A stretch of 64,000 nt of DNA from Bacteroidia bacterium. GTDB taxonomy: Bacteria; Bacteroidota; Bacteroidia; Chitinophagales; Chitinophagaceae. The stretch is taken from positions 1 through 64,000 of the forward strand of contig JAUHYD010000013.1 in the NCBI GenBank assembly GCA_030426665.1, written 5' to 3'. This document shows, in pieces, positions 49,501-58,216 of the stretch. How positions within the stretch are numbered: position 1 is the stretch's first letter; each line of letters opens with the position of its first letter. A program made the position numbers and the translations under genes. The notes under the pieces are model-generated. The model was given only the letters and a program-made list of their open reading frames with translations, had not been told where the DNA came from and did not search any database.

Positions 49501-51111
49501 ACATCTGGTATTGCGACGGCTTATGCCGCATCAGGAAGCGCTGTAATTACTTATACGCTTCCGACTAGTTGTTCTACAACAACGACGCTGAATATCAGTA
49601 CAGCACCGTCTACCATTGTCGGAACTGACGAAGTGTGTACGGGGAACACAATTACTTTGACGAACGGAACAGGTGGTGGTACATGGACAACCGGTTCGGC
49701 TGCGATAGCTACAGTTGGAGCTTCAACCGGTATTGTGACCGGAGTTATGGGAGGTACTGTTCTTATATCTTATACAACTCTTGCTTGTAATCCTGTATCA
49801 TATACGGTAACGGTGAACCAGACACCGCCCCCTATAACGGGTGGTATTAATATTTGTGACGGTGCTGCAACTACTACTGTATTTAATGCAACACCGGGAG
49901 GTGTATGGACAATTAGTGGTCCTGCAAGTATTTCGTCTGCGGGTGTTATTACCGGATTGGTAGTAGGAGCAACAAATACAGTTACGTATACGGTGCCGAA
50001 TGGTTGTTTTGTTGAAGCTCCGATTATTGTAGACACGCTGCCGGCTCCAATTACGGGCATTGATAGTATCTGCCCTGGCAGGTCAGACACGCTCCATACT
50101 GCTGCAACGCTTGATACAGCCCATGTGGGCGTATGGAGTAGTAGTGATGCCCTTGTTGCCACAATTTTGGCTGCAGATGGGGTAGTTACCGGGGTAAGTC
50201 ATGGTTCTGTGACGATTACTTATGCTGCACTATCAGGATGTTATACTACTAAGCCATTTACGGTTGTCAATCCCGTTCCTGCTTCGGTAACGATTTCTCG
50301 TACGCCGGCAGAGGATACTATATGTCAGGGTATTCCGGTGACGTTTACTGCGCATGGTGTCAATGGAGGCGACGATCCCAGGTATCAATGGCAACTGTTT
50401 GGTATAAATGTAGGAGTTGACGATACAGTACACTCGTATACGCCTACTCATGGCGATGTTATCAGAGTCTTTATGTTTAATAGTTCAGACATCTGCGCAT
50501 CACCATCTCCGGTTTATGTTGATATGCCAATCAACATCTATCCAAACGTATCTCCGGTTATTAATATCACTACTACGGCTCCGACTACTGTTAGTTATTT
50601 GGGTCAGGTGGCTACCTTCTATGCTAACGTGACATCCGGTGGTGGCTCTGCAACGTTCCAGTGGTTTGTTGATAACAACGCGATACCCGGTGCTACTAAT
50701 CGCACTTTCGCCAGAACTGTTTATGATAACGATACTGTTTATTGTCGTGTCAATGGTAACCCTCCATGTGAAACCGGATCGCTTGCAAATAGTAACTCAA
50801 TTATCGTTTATGGCGATTGGCTACAGGCAGGTGGTGTAAGTAACAATGTAAACAACCTTTCATTGTTCCCTAACCCTAACACTGGTAGCTTCACGCTGAA
50901 AGGTTCTGTTGCGGCACAACCTAATGAAGAGATTTCTTTGAAGGTTGTCAATGTATTGGGTCAGGTTGTTTACTCAGATGTGACAACTTCGGCAAACGGT
51001 ACCTTGGATTACTCGATAGGTCTGAATAGCGGAATTGCCGCCGGGACATACATGTTGAGTGTGAAAACAGAGTCCGCTACAGAAGTGTTCCACTTTGTGA
51101 TAAGTAAGTAA
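46504..51111 (+). CDS. Giant T9SS-sorted surface protein: parallel beta-helix N-terminal half, Big_2/Ig-like repeats
   Basis: Signal peptide ...LIAVIFFGISNANAQ; N/G-rich beta-helix repeats; then STTLCVGTSSVLSSATSGGTWTSTAPSVASIGIATGVVSGLLGGTSTISYTLPTGC-type repeats; C-terminal LSLFPNPNTGSFTLKG...GTYMLSVKTESATEVFHFVISK. Confidence 0.88.
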   Translation: MRKNLILSSNRMFKALTLIAVIFFGISNANAQVSLTATAGVTGPTAYTNLRLAFNAINAGTHGGAITITIGPAGCTETAPAILNQSAAPATYTSVLIKPAAGATPIITGNIGGNGMIYLYGASNVTIDGSNTAGGTSQDMTLRNTTGTGGSSVIRFGSPSLTVGATNNEIKNCKIVMNSNLVGIAISSGSGTTLFGAAEAPNSNNIIRNNAFSNAQTGVYTNGCVAPAANDNGWVITGNSFASMGFGGVRMFRCTNTEITNNTMNNISINGGSDVDGIMLSWEIVDMTISGNKITNVSNTVANGAHGIYLDIVNTSSNVNIFNNYVGNVTCAGSGIIGNNAHGFYMDVGNGVNLHHNSFQLANNSTGAYTNGAACFDPAAAPVGPIPAGAVDMRDNIFSNIQTTGNRYGVYCLSPNTIFSAIDFNDYVATSGNLGYIGGINRTTIPAIQTGFLGNVNSISVTPAFVSPTDLHLQLIPANNPLAVGTPIAAPPITVDIDGVSRSPVTPTIGCHELISKITYTNLAATCSGADVTLNPVTIESPIGVPTLGTQRPRIYFQKGAGPWFSAPGTLVSGSATNGTWSFVISSAAMGGVVSGDVISYFVIAETTTGAIFGNPSNGLAAVDVNTITSPPTTPNTYLVNAVALTGLVTSDDVCFSVAASSASYAYTGTTGSPDEYTLTWSPAGPVPVPVFVSLPAGAFPVTVPAALPSAVYNGTITIRNSTTTCSNTYNITLSVNPNPASISGSTTLCVGTSSVLSSATSGGTWTSTAPSVASIGIATGVVSGLLGGTSTISYTLPTGCSTATNVNVVTPPTPITGTASVCPGLTTTLNNTVAGGTWTSSAPGTAAISSTTGIVTGLVPGTALISYDISGCSGVTRVVTVNPMPDTIHGLPYACEGLTTTLTTSSAPAGTWISGAPSVASIGSMSGLVTGLSSGTAPITYKFTSTGCIRTNTVTIFPAAGPITGGPVICQGLSVTLGNSISGGTWSSSLPGVITVGSTSGIATAYAASGSAVITYTLPTSCSTTTTLNISTAPSTIVGTDEVCTGNTITLTNGTGGGTWTTGSAAIATVGASTGIVTGVMGGTVLISYTTLACNPVSYTVTVNQTPPPITGGINICDGAATTTVFNATPGGVWTISGPASISSAGVITGLVVGATNTVTYTVPNGCFVEAPIIVDTLPAPITGIDSICPGRSDTLHTAATLDTAHVGVWSSSDALVATILAADGVVTGVSHGSVTITYAALSGCYTTKPFTVVNPVPASVTISRTPAEDTICQGIPVTFTAHGVNGGDDPRYQWQLFGINVGVDDTVHSYTPTHGDVIRVFMFNSSDICASPSPVYVDMPINIYPNVSPVINITTTAPTTVSYLGQVATFYANVTSGGGSATFQWFVDNNAIPGATNRTFARTVYDNDTVYCRVNGNPPCETGSLANSNSIIVYGDWLQAGGVSNNVNNLSLFPNPNTGSFTLKGSVAAQPNEEISLKVVNVLGQVVYSDVTTSANGTLDYSIGLNSGIAAGTYMLSVKTESATEVFHFVISK

Positions 51112-51126
51112 GGACAATAAGTATTG

Positions 51127-51172
51127 ATATACTAAGTCGGGCAGCACGTTTGTGCTGCCCGACTTAGTATAT
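51127..51172. terminator. Bidirectional terminator hairpin
   Basis: Perfect 21-bp arms ATATACTAAGTCGGGCAGCAC-GTTT-GTGCTGCCCGACTTAGTATAT between convergent genes. Confidence 0.85.
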
Positions 51173-51197
51173 GGTTAAAAAGTAGCTTTGCAGTAGA

Positions 51198-51926
51198 TCA
51201 GGCTTGTTCAATCAGGTCTCTTATCACAACCGACGACAATGTGGCACCGAATGTAGCGGGTAGGTACGATATTGTGCCATACGCTGACTTCTTGAAGTTA
51301 GTGCCATCTGTAAGCATTAGTGAATCCTTATTGGGAAGTTCCGGAGAGAAAACAACCTTGATGCCTTTTCTTATACCGGAGCCTTTCAGTTGTTTGCGTA
51401 TTTGTTGCGCAAACGGGCAATTATACGTTTTTGAAATGTCCGTCACTTTCAGGCAGGTTGGGTCCAATTTCGCACCGGCACCCATAGAGCAAACCAACTT
51501 AAGTTGCTTAGCATAGGCAGCCTTGATGAACGATAACTTGGGCGTAATACTGTCAATGGCATCAACTACATAGTCCGGGTTCCCTTCAAGCAAAGCTTCC
51601 GCTCTATCGGGCATTACAAACTCTTTTATAACGTGCAATTTCAGCTCAGGGTTTATCTGCATCAGTCGCTCGCCCATTAGTTCTACTTTGCTCATGCCGT
51701 GTGTTGTAGCAAGTGCCGGTAATTGTCGGTTCCGATTACTTGGGTCTACTACATCGCCGTCAATGATGGTCATTTCTCCTATACCCGCACGGCATATAAA
51801 CTCCGCAGCATAAGAACCTACGCCGCCCATGCCTACGACGAGTACATGCGAATTGTTCAGTTTTTCCAGGTTGTCTTTTCCTATCAACAGTTCTGTTCTG
51901 GATAACCAGGCTGTATCTGTCATCAT
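51198..51926 (-). CDS. tcdA: ThiF/E1-like tRNA threonylcarbamoyladenosine dehydratase
   Basis: VLVVGMGGVGSYAAEFICRAGIGEMTIIDGDVVDPSNRNRQLPAL; DYVVDAIDSITPKLSFIKAAY; LVCSMGAGAKLDPT. Confidence 0.9.
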   Translation of the reverse strand: MMTDTAWLSRTELLIGKDNLEKLNNSHVLVVGMGGVGSYAAEFICRAGIGEMTIIDGDVVDPSNRNRQLPALATTHGMSKVELMGERLMQINPELKLHVIKEFVMPDRAEALLEGNPDYVVDAIDSITPKLSFIKAAYAKQLKLVCSMGAGAKLDPTCLKVTDISKTYNCPFAQQIRKQLKGSGIRKGIKVVFSPELPNKDSLMLTDGTNFKKSAYGTISYLPATFGATLSSVVIRDLIEQA

Positions 51927-52573
51927 AACTTAAATACCTTTTTGAAGTTTTTGTGTATCTGCTCCTTTACAGAGTTTACGTTAGTTTTTCTGATTGCAGC
52001 AGCTTGCAAATATAGGTCAGCAATAGGTATGTCTGAATTGTCTGTTTCCAGGAAGTATCTGTCATCTGGTATGCTTCGGAATACATCTTTGACAATTGAA
52101 TTTTCGTACATCAATGCTGCCCCAAATGACAAATAGTAACCATGCTTGATGAGCTGCTCGGCAAGTTGTCTTTTCTTATTGAAGCCATGAAAGATAACGG
52201 CTACGGTAATGTTGTGTTCTTTCAGCATTGCCACTACTTCTTCATAGGCACGTACACAGTGGATAATCAAGGGTTTATGTATGTTTTCCGCCAGTTGTAT
52301 TTGTTGCCGGAAAATGGTCGTTTGGAGCTGCCAATCGGTATCGCATACTTTGTCCAGCCCACATTCCCCGATTGCCAGAACAGAAGAGTGTGTGGCCATT
52401 TGTTTTAAAGCTTCCCAATCGCTGTCGAAGGTGTCGGGATACCATGGGTGCAACCCAATGCTGTACTTGCTCAATACATCGCTATCGCCAAATTGCTGAT
52501 GCAGGTTGATGATGCTCAGGCATTCTTTTTCTGCCCTTGTATGGTGGGTGTGTATGTTGTAGTATGTGTACAA
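51923..52573 (-). CDS. TatD-family hydrolase
   Basis: YNIHTHHT; SIGLHPWY; LAIGECGLDK; PLIIHCVRAYEE; FHGFNKKRQLAEQLIKHGYYLSFGAAL; FLETDNSD. Confidence 0.88.
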   Translation of the reverse strand: MYTYYNIHTHHTRAEKECLSIINLHQQFGDSDVLSKYSIGLHPWYPDTFDSDWEALKQMATHSSVLAIGECGLDKVCDTDWQLQTTIFRQQIQLAENIHKPLIIHCVRAYEEVVAMLKEHNITVAVIFHGFNKKRQLAEQLIKHGYYLSFGAALMYENSIVKDVFRSIPDDRYFLETDNSDIPIADLYLQAAAIRKTNVNSVKEQIHKNFKKVFKL

Positions 52574-52593
52574 AGTTTGTTGTACAAATATTG

Positions 52594-54606
52594 TTACTTT
52601 TTTTCAGATTCGATGTTCTTTTCAAGAGCTTTCACGGCTAGTATTGTATTTATATATTGTTGGGATAAAAATGCTGATTCTCTGCCCAATTTTTGCCTGT
52701 TACTATCAGGTTTTGCATCATTCCTAATTTTCTCGATTCGTTCGAATGTGTTTTGCTTTAGTTTTTCTATTGACTTAAGAATACTTGCGTTGTTTATCTT
52801 TTTAATATCTTCTTTTTGTATCAAAGTACATTGTATTCTACCCTTATACCGGTCATCTTTTGGGTATATCTGTACAGGTTTACTTGTTAAACAGAACAAC
52901 TCTTGTATGCTGTCCGGATCAAGGATAAGAAAACCGGTTTCTCCAATTTTTTCTCCTTTGGGTAGCATTCTGTCTTCAATGATTATAATGTGTCCATTCA
53001 TTGATAACGATGAGGCTATTTTGTTAAGAGTTGGATCCCATTCGAGTATTGGAATTTCGTGAAGCACATTGCATAATACGATGTAGTCAAATGTATTATC
53101 CGGAAGTTTATTATGGTTGTCAAACAGGTTTACCAAACCAAGATTTGATAATTTTTGTCTATGAGACTCGTCAGGCTCAAGTATGCTATATTTTATTTTG
53201 TTTGCGATAGTTGTGTCTTTTGAAAATTCTTTAAATAGTCGTCCACTCCCCGCTCCAAAGTCTAGTAATAGCTCTTTGGTACTCCCTTGGCGAATACTTT
53301 TTTTGAATACTTCTACTTGTGGGTCTTTAGGGTTTGAACTATCTATTACTTCAGGGTCTTCGAAGCATTGCGTCATAAAGTTTAAGTATTCCCAAGTGGA
53401 CATATCTGAAAGGAAGTAAGTTAGTTTTTCAAGTTGCTCATCCATCCCCATAAGTTCCCTTAATGTTTGTCCGGGAAGACCTGAGCTTGGATGGGATATT
53501 TGGTTGTCCTTTACCATGAATATTTCTTCGTGAGATAGCTGTGACAGAATATTTATGGAGTGCGTCGCAATCCACAATTGGCCTTTATCTTTGACAAGTG
53601 TCCTTATCCCATTGACAATAGCTATTTCAGATTCTGGGTGTAAATGGAGCTCGGGTTCATCTATTATTATTATGCACTCACTAAGATTGACTCTTTGACT
53701 TGTGTCAATTAGAAAAAATAACAATGCGTATGCAAGCAGTGTTTTTTCTCCACTAGACAGTTTATTATAATCAAATTTGGTATTATTTAACAAAAAGGAT
53801 CCAGTGGATGATATTGACCCAGCACTAGCGGTAGCTTCTTTAGAAAGTTTACCTTTTTGCCATGTCAATTCTTTTCTTAGAAAAACATTAATGTATTTTT
53901 TTAATAAAATGAATCTTTCGTATGATTGCGTTTTGTGAAATTCAGACTCCTTGCAATCTGCTCCATGATAATCTGTAAAAAGCTGGTTCGGTAATTTAGC
54001 GAGATAGGACAATGCAGAACGCTTAATAATAGACATTTCATCTATTTGTTTGTTGTCTGGTTTCATCCCAATTAAGTTTTCGAAAGGGATTGTGCTATCA
54101 TTGTTTTTATCTATCAATAACTGTAGGCTTTGCACATCTTTGTAGTCTATTGTTTTGACATATGTTTTAGCTTTTGCTGCAATTGATTGCATTTCATGAA
54201 TTACGTTCGATATGTTCGACTGCCATTGAGGGGGGAATCGTTTTGCTTTTTTAAAAAGCTCTTCGTATTGTAGTTTTTGATTTGTGCTTAGAAAAGATTT
54301 GGTATCTAATTTATTCTGCAAATCATTTAATGTTAATTGGTCCAAAGCAAAGGGGGTATAATCGTTCTTTTTTATATTATTTAATAATTCCAGGTAAGTA
54401 TTGGAAAATGAAATAGAATCATTTAAGACGTTTTTCGGGTGCAATTCCTTTATGTATTGGTCAACAATTTTTAGTGTCCTTGACTTTCCTGAGCCATTTC
54501 TGCCAACTAAAGCTACAACAGCGCCAAGTCTATTTAAAGTGAAGGGATTGATACCCTGTAGCAAAATGGGGGGCATGTCATTTACATCTATTGAATTCAG
54601 TCTCAT
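52594..54606 (-). CDS. ABC/OLD-like AAA ATPase fused to a C-terminal class I SAM-dependent methyltransferase
   Basis: Walker A LVGRNGSGKS (54481-54504); signature KLSSGEKTLLAYAL; Walker B CIIIIDEPELHLHPE; H-loop IATHS; then LLLDFGAGSGRLFKEFSK...YIVLCNVLHEIPILEWDPTLNKIASSLSMNGHIIIIEDRMLP; coiled C-terminal tail. Confidence 0.9.
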   Translation of the reverse strand: MRLNSIDVNDMPPILLQGINPFTLNRLGAVVALVGRNGSGKSRTLKIVDQYIKELHPKNVLNDSISFSNTYLELLNNIKKNDYTPFALDQLTLNDLQNKLDTKSFLSTNQKLQYEELFKKAKRFPPQWQSNISNVIHEMQSIAAKAKTYVKTIDYKDVQSLQLLIDKNNDSTIPFENLIGMKPDNKQIDEMSIIKRSALSYLAKLPNQLFTDYHGADCKESEFHKTQSYERFILLKKYINVFLRKELTWQKGKLSKEATASAGSISSTGSFLLNNTKFDYNKLSSGEKTLLAYALLFFLIDTSQRVNLSECIIIIDEPELHLHPESEIAIVNGIRTLVKDKGQLWIATHSINILSQLSHEEIFMVKDNQISHPSSGLPGQTLRELMGMDEQLEKLTYFLSDMSTWEYLNFMTQCFEDPEVIDSSNPKDPQVEVFKKSIRQGSTKELLLDFGAGSGRLFKEFSKDTTIANKIKYSILEPDESHRQKLSNLGLVNLFDNHNKLPDNTFDYIVLCNVLHEIPILEWDPTLNKIASSLSMNGHIIIIEDRMLPKGEKIGETGFLILDPDSIQELFCLTSKPVQIYPKDDRYKGRIQCTLIQKEDIKKINNASILKSIEKLKQNTFERIEKIRNDAKPDSNRQKLGRESAFLSQQYINTILAVKALEKNIESEKK

Positions 54607-54663
54607 AGAAAGTTTTGAGAAAAGATATGTAAAATTGTGTAAAGCAGAAATAAGAAAAACGCT

Positions 54664-56850
54664 CTACAACTTCGCTCCTAATGTCAGATAGAAACTTCTG
54701 CCTTCTCCGGGAATGATACCCGGGCCGGGATAACCTGTTGCACGTCTGGTAAAGTAAGCGACATTAAGCAGGTTATTGATGCTTCCCTCAATGGTGAACT
54801 TGTGCCATCTGTATGCTGCAGAAAAATCTGCAACCTGATAGGCGGGAATTATACCGTTAACTGCACTATAGCCACTGCTCGGCGCATTTGTGGCATCGGA
54901 GTATTGGTCGGAAAGAGCACTAAACTGTAAAGTGAATTTTAAGTTTTTATATCCGGTTTGTATGCCCGTTTTCCAGTTAATGTGCGGCACATATTCCACT
55001 TGCTTCCCCTGTACATTTTGCAATGGGCTTTTTGTGTATCGGGCTTCCGTTAGTGCAAGGTTCGAGTATAGTGCAAGCTTCTTAGTGCTATTGTCGGCTC
55101 CAATTAGTTTCAGAACATCTAACTCCAGGAAGGATTCTAAACCATAGATATTGGCTACGCCAACATTGCCCCTGCGACGAATGACGGTCTTATTGCTCTT
55201 TGTGTAGAAGTACTCTCCTATACGGTTGCCATAGTACATGAAGAATACATTGGCGTCGTACCTCAATGTGTTGTTTATATTACCGCGTACACCCAAGTCT
55301 GCATTCCATCCTTTTTCGTCACGAATTGCAGGGTCTATTTCAAATGAGGGATTAATTATCTGTATATCACTAAAAGTAACTGAACGGTAGTTTTGAGAGA
55401 TGTTGCTGTATAGGTCAGCATTGGCAGACAGTTTGCGCCCGATACCCATTGCCATCAGCAGTAGTGTTCTGGGACGGTCTTTGTTTTCAAAAACCTGAAT
55501 GTCGCTAATGACAGAATCCCGGAAATCCAATACTCTGTTACGATACATGCCGTCAGCTTTTGTATGAATATGTTCTATTCTCGCCCCCGGCGAAATGGTT
55601 GTTTTGGATCCTATTCTGAAAATATGTTCTGCAAATGCAGCTATATTGAGGTTGGGAAATGTGTAGTCGGAACTCAGCTCATTAGTCTCGTCAATAAAGT
55701 TGAAGTTGGCGTCATCACCATTGTTCACTGCCCCTTGTTTGCCCGTTGTTTGTCCTTTATATACCCGTGCCCCAATGAGTAATGTCTGATACTGTTTCCC
55801 GATTGTATAGCGATGCAGTAACCTTGATTCTGATGCTATGTTCTGAAACGTCCCTTTTAGCAAATCTCTGGTGCCACCATTGTCGGGTTGGGAAGGCCTG
55901 TTGGGACGAAACCCAACCGCATCTCTGGAAGCCAGCAATCCGTATGCCTTTGTTTGCAGCCTCGTACGGCCGGAGATTTTATAATCCCACTCTAATTCCA
56001 TTAGATTCCATTTTACGGCAAACCAATTTCTGGGCCTATTGCTTTGTCTGGGGTCGGCAGCAAACATTTTGTCGTCAAGGCCGCCGGGTTGTTGCGCAAG
56101 ATAATTCAGGTGGGTAAGCTCCAGGCCAATTGTGTTTTTTTCGGTTAAGTGGTAGCGAAGGTTGGTATATGCGTTCAGCGAATGATACTTACTGTTTGGG
56201 CGCCATCCGTTTCCTTGTTTAAACTGTACATAGCCAAAGTAATTCAGCTTTCCCACCTTTCCGCCGATACTGTTGTAAGAGCCTAAGTACCCCCACGAGC
56301 CCATGGTCTGTCTGGTTTCAAGTGTTATGGGCTCATCATAGTCGTCAGGTTGTTTCATTTGGAAGTTCAGCAGTCCGCCGAATTGCGTACCATATTGTAG
56401 ACCGGCGGCACCTTTGATAACCTCAATTTTTTTAAGGGCCTCTGTAGGTGGCGTGTAGTAGCTTTCCGGATAGCCGAGTGCATCAGCACTAATGTCATAG
56501 CCGTTTTGGCGAACATTGAAATTTGAAGTCCTGTTCGGGTCAAGGCCTCGGCCACCAATACTTAATTGCAGCCCTGAGCCGTCATTTTCAAAGATGTTCA
56601 GACCTGATACCTTTGCATACACCTGCCTCGGATTGTTGGTCGATTTATTTACGGTGAGTTGTTCCACGTTTATCAATTCTGTTTTCTTACCCGCTGTCAA
56701 CTTCATGCCTTCTACCTGACGCATAAACCCGAAATCGCCCCGTTTGTCAGTTATCTCAACGGCTTTCAATCGCTTAGCCGTATCCTTCTGAGCAAAGGAC
56801 AATAAGGGTAGGGTAATCACGATAAAAAGTAACAGGCACTTATAACCCAT
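54664..56850 (-). CDS. TonB-dependent receptor (FecA-like, iron-uptake type)
   Basis: Start moved to MGYKCLLLFIVITLPLLSFAQ; plug domain KTELINVEQLTVNKSTNNPRQVYAKVSGLNIFENDGSGLQLSIGGRGLDPNRTSNFNVRQNGYDI...IEVIKGAAGLQYGTQFGGLLNF; C-terminal GEGRSFYLTLGAKL. Confidence 0.93.
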   Translation of the reverse strand: MGYKCLLLFIVITLPLLSFAQKDTAKRLKAVEITDKRGDFGFMRQVEGMKLTAGKKTELINVEQLTVNKSTNNPRQVYAKVSGLNIFENDGSGLQLSIGGRGLDPNRTSNFNVRQNGYDISADALGYPESYYTPPTEALKKIEVIKGAAGLQYGTQFGGLLNFQMKQPDDYDEPITLETRQTMGSWGYLGSYNSIGGKVGKLNYFGYVQFKQGNGWRPNSKYHSLNAYTNLRYHLTEKNTIGLELTHLNYLAQQPGGLDDKMFAADPRQSNRPRNWFAVKWNLMELEWDYKISGRTRLQTKAYGLLASRDAVGFRPNRPSQPDNGGTRDLLKGTFQNIASESRLLHRYTIGKQYQTLLIGARVYKGQTTGKQGAVNNGDDANFNFIDETNELSSDYTFPNLNIAAFAEHIFRIGSKTTISPGARIEHIHTKADGMYRNRVLDFRDSVISDIQVFENKDRPRTLLLMAMGIGRKLSANADLYSNISQNYRSVTFSDIQIINPSFEIDPAIRDEKGWNADLGVRGNINNTLRYDANVFFMYYGNRIGEYFYTKSNKTVIRRRGNVGVANIYGLESFLELDVLKLIGADNSTKKLALYSNLALTEARYTKSPLQNVQGKQVEYVPHINWKTGIQTGYKNLKFTLQFSALSDQYSDATNAPSSGYSAVNGIIPAYQVADFSAAYRWHKFTIEGSINNLLNVAYFTRRATGYPGPGIIPGEGRSFYLTLGAKL

Positions 56851-58213
56851 ATATTTTGTCTTTAAAATCAAGTATCCACGTTTTATGACGGAACGAATCT
56901 TTTTCCTTTGATAGGTCAACTGACGAGTCGGTATATAAAGTACTTCTGCGTCCGTTAAGCGACACGTAGACAGTAGCATATACCTCAGGGTCACTCATTC
57001 CGTATTGTGAATAGTAGTTGTATAAAATCTGAGCAAATTGCAATAGAAAGTCCGGTTGTGTAGCCATCATTTTCTCTTGATTTGGAGTCAGGAAGTCTGC
57101 ATTGTTTACGGCAATCTGCTTCCCGGTACTACTATCTTTTACAATAAACTGTGCATAGCCCATTTTTTCCATCAACATAACTCTCCATGAAAACCGGTAT
57201 CCTTCTTCTGTCCAGAATAGTTCTCCCGGAGTCAAAAGATAGCGCCATGGTAGTAAGAGCTGAATCGTAAAAAAGCAAATGAACAAAGCCCTTAACGCTT
57301 TTTTCTGCAGTGGTGCAAATGTATACATCTCTTTGCCATTTGCAACCGTAATAAAATTAAGACGTTTTTTACACGCCATGAGTATCCTGTCTATATCCTT
57401 GCTGTCAAAGAATATAAGTGTGGACAAAATCATTATGTATGGGAACATGCCTATTGGGAAGAGTATAGCGGTAGCTACATGAAAGACAACAACTGCCACA
57501 AACGCATAGCGCCTTGTTTTTCTGTTGAGCAGAAGCAAAGGAATAGACAGATCGTATACTGCGCCAAACCAGCTGAATGCGTATGCTACCCAAACATAGT
57601 TTAAAAGTGAACCCACTAATGGCAGGTCGTTCTTGGCCGGTAGCCACAACTTCAGTGGCATAGCATGGACTAGCCAGTCGCTGTTTAGCTTTGCTAGTCC
57701 GGCATAGCAATACACAATGGCGAGCATCAGTCTGATGCTGCCTGTTGTCCATCGGGGAATGTACTTTCTGACTATCGTTGGTTTCATTGCGCCGTCCAGC
57801 GATAGGTTTACATTGGCAGGTAGCCATATCATAAGAAATAGGACCAGGCTGACAAAGTAGTAATGATTTAAATAGTTGGTTTTGTCTAGTAATTCAATAT
57901 ACGTGAAACTGATAAATAGAGCAACTGCGGACAGGCGGTAGAATAACCCTAAAGCAAAGAATAAGGCACTAATGCCACAAATGAAAAAGAGTAAGTAAGT
58001 ATATTGACCAAGTGGTTGTACCCACTCGAAGCCGTAGTAATGAAAATAGTGCTTAGGCAGAATGTAAAGCTCATCTATCCAACCACGCAGCCAAAAACGT
58101 ATAACTCCGCCACACAGCATTAATCCAAACGCAAGCCGGAATACGGCGAGAGCAGCTGAGGGAATTGGCTGCTCCAGATATGTTTTTGATAATGCTTTAT
58201 TTGCTTTTGTCAT
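56840..58213 (-). CDS. HTTM (vitamin K-dependent gamma-carboxylase-like) domain membrane protein
   Basis: AVFRLAFGLMLCGGVIRFW; ALFFALGLFYRLSAVALFISFTYIELLDKTNYLNHYYFVSLVLFLMIWLPAN; IRLMLAIVYCYAGLAKLNSDWL. Confidence 0.88.
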   Translation of the reverse strand: MTKANKALSKTYLEQPIPSAALAVFRLAFGLMLCGGVIRFWLRGWIDELYILPKHYFHYYGFEWVQPLGQYTYLLFFICGISALFFALGLFYRLSAVALFISFTYIELLDKTNYLNHYYFVSLVLFLMIWLPANVNLSLDGAMKPTIVRKYIPRWTTGSIRLMLAIVYCYAGLAKLNSDWLVHAMPLKLWLPAKNDLPLVGSLLNYVWVAYAFSWFGAVYDLSIPLLLLNRKTRRYAFVAVVVFHVATAILFPIGMFPYIMILSTLIFFDSKDIDRILMACKKRLNFITVANGKEMYTFAPLQKKALRALFICFFTIQLLLPWRYLLTPGELFWTEEGYRFSWRVMLMEKMGYAQFIVKDSSTGKQIAVNNADFLTPNQEKMMATQPDFLLQFAQILYNYYSQYGMSDPEVYATVYVSLNGRRSTLYTDSSVDLSKEKDSFRHKTWILDFKDKIYGL

Positions 58214-58216
58214 GCC

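Noticed and set aside
52448-53062. 204-aa plus-strand ORF opposite the ATPase-methyltransferase gene
   Set aside because: Phe/Ser/Leu-rich antisense translation of an AT-rich gene; overlaps conserved domains on the other strand.
52594-54606. ATPase-methyltransferase as a classical restriction-modification gene
   Set aside because: No DNA-MTase catalytic motif (DPPY/NPPY/PC), no target-recognition domain and no nuclease nearby.
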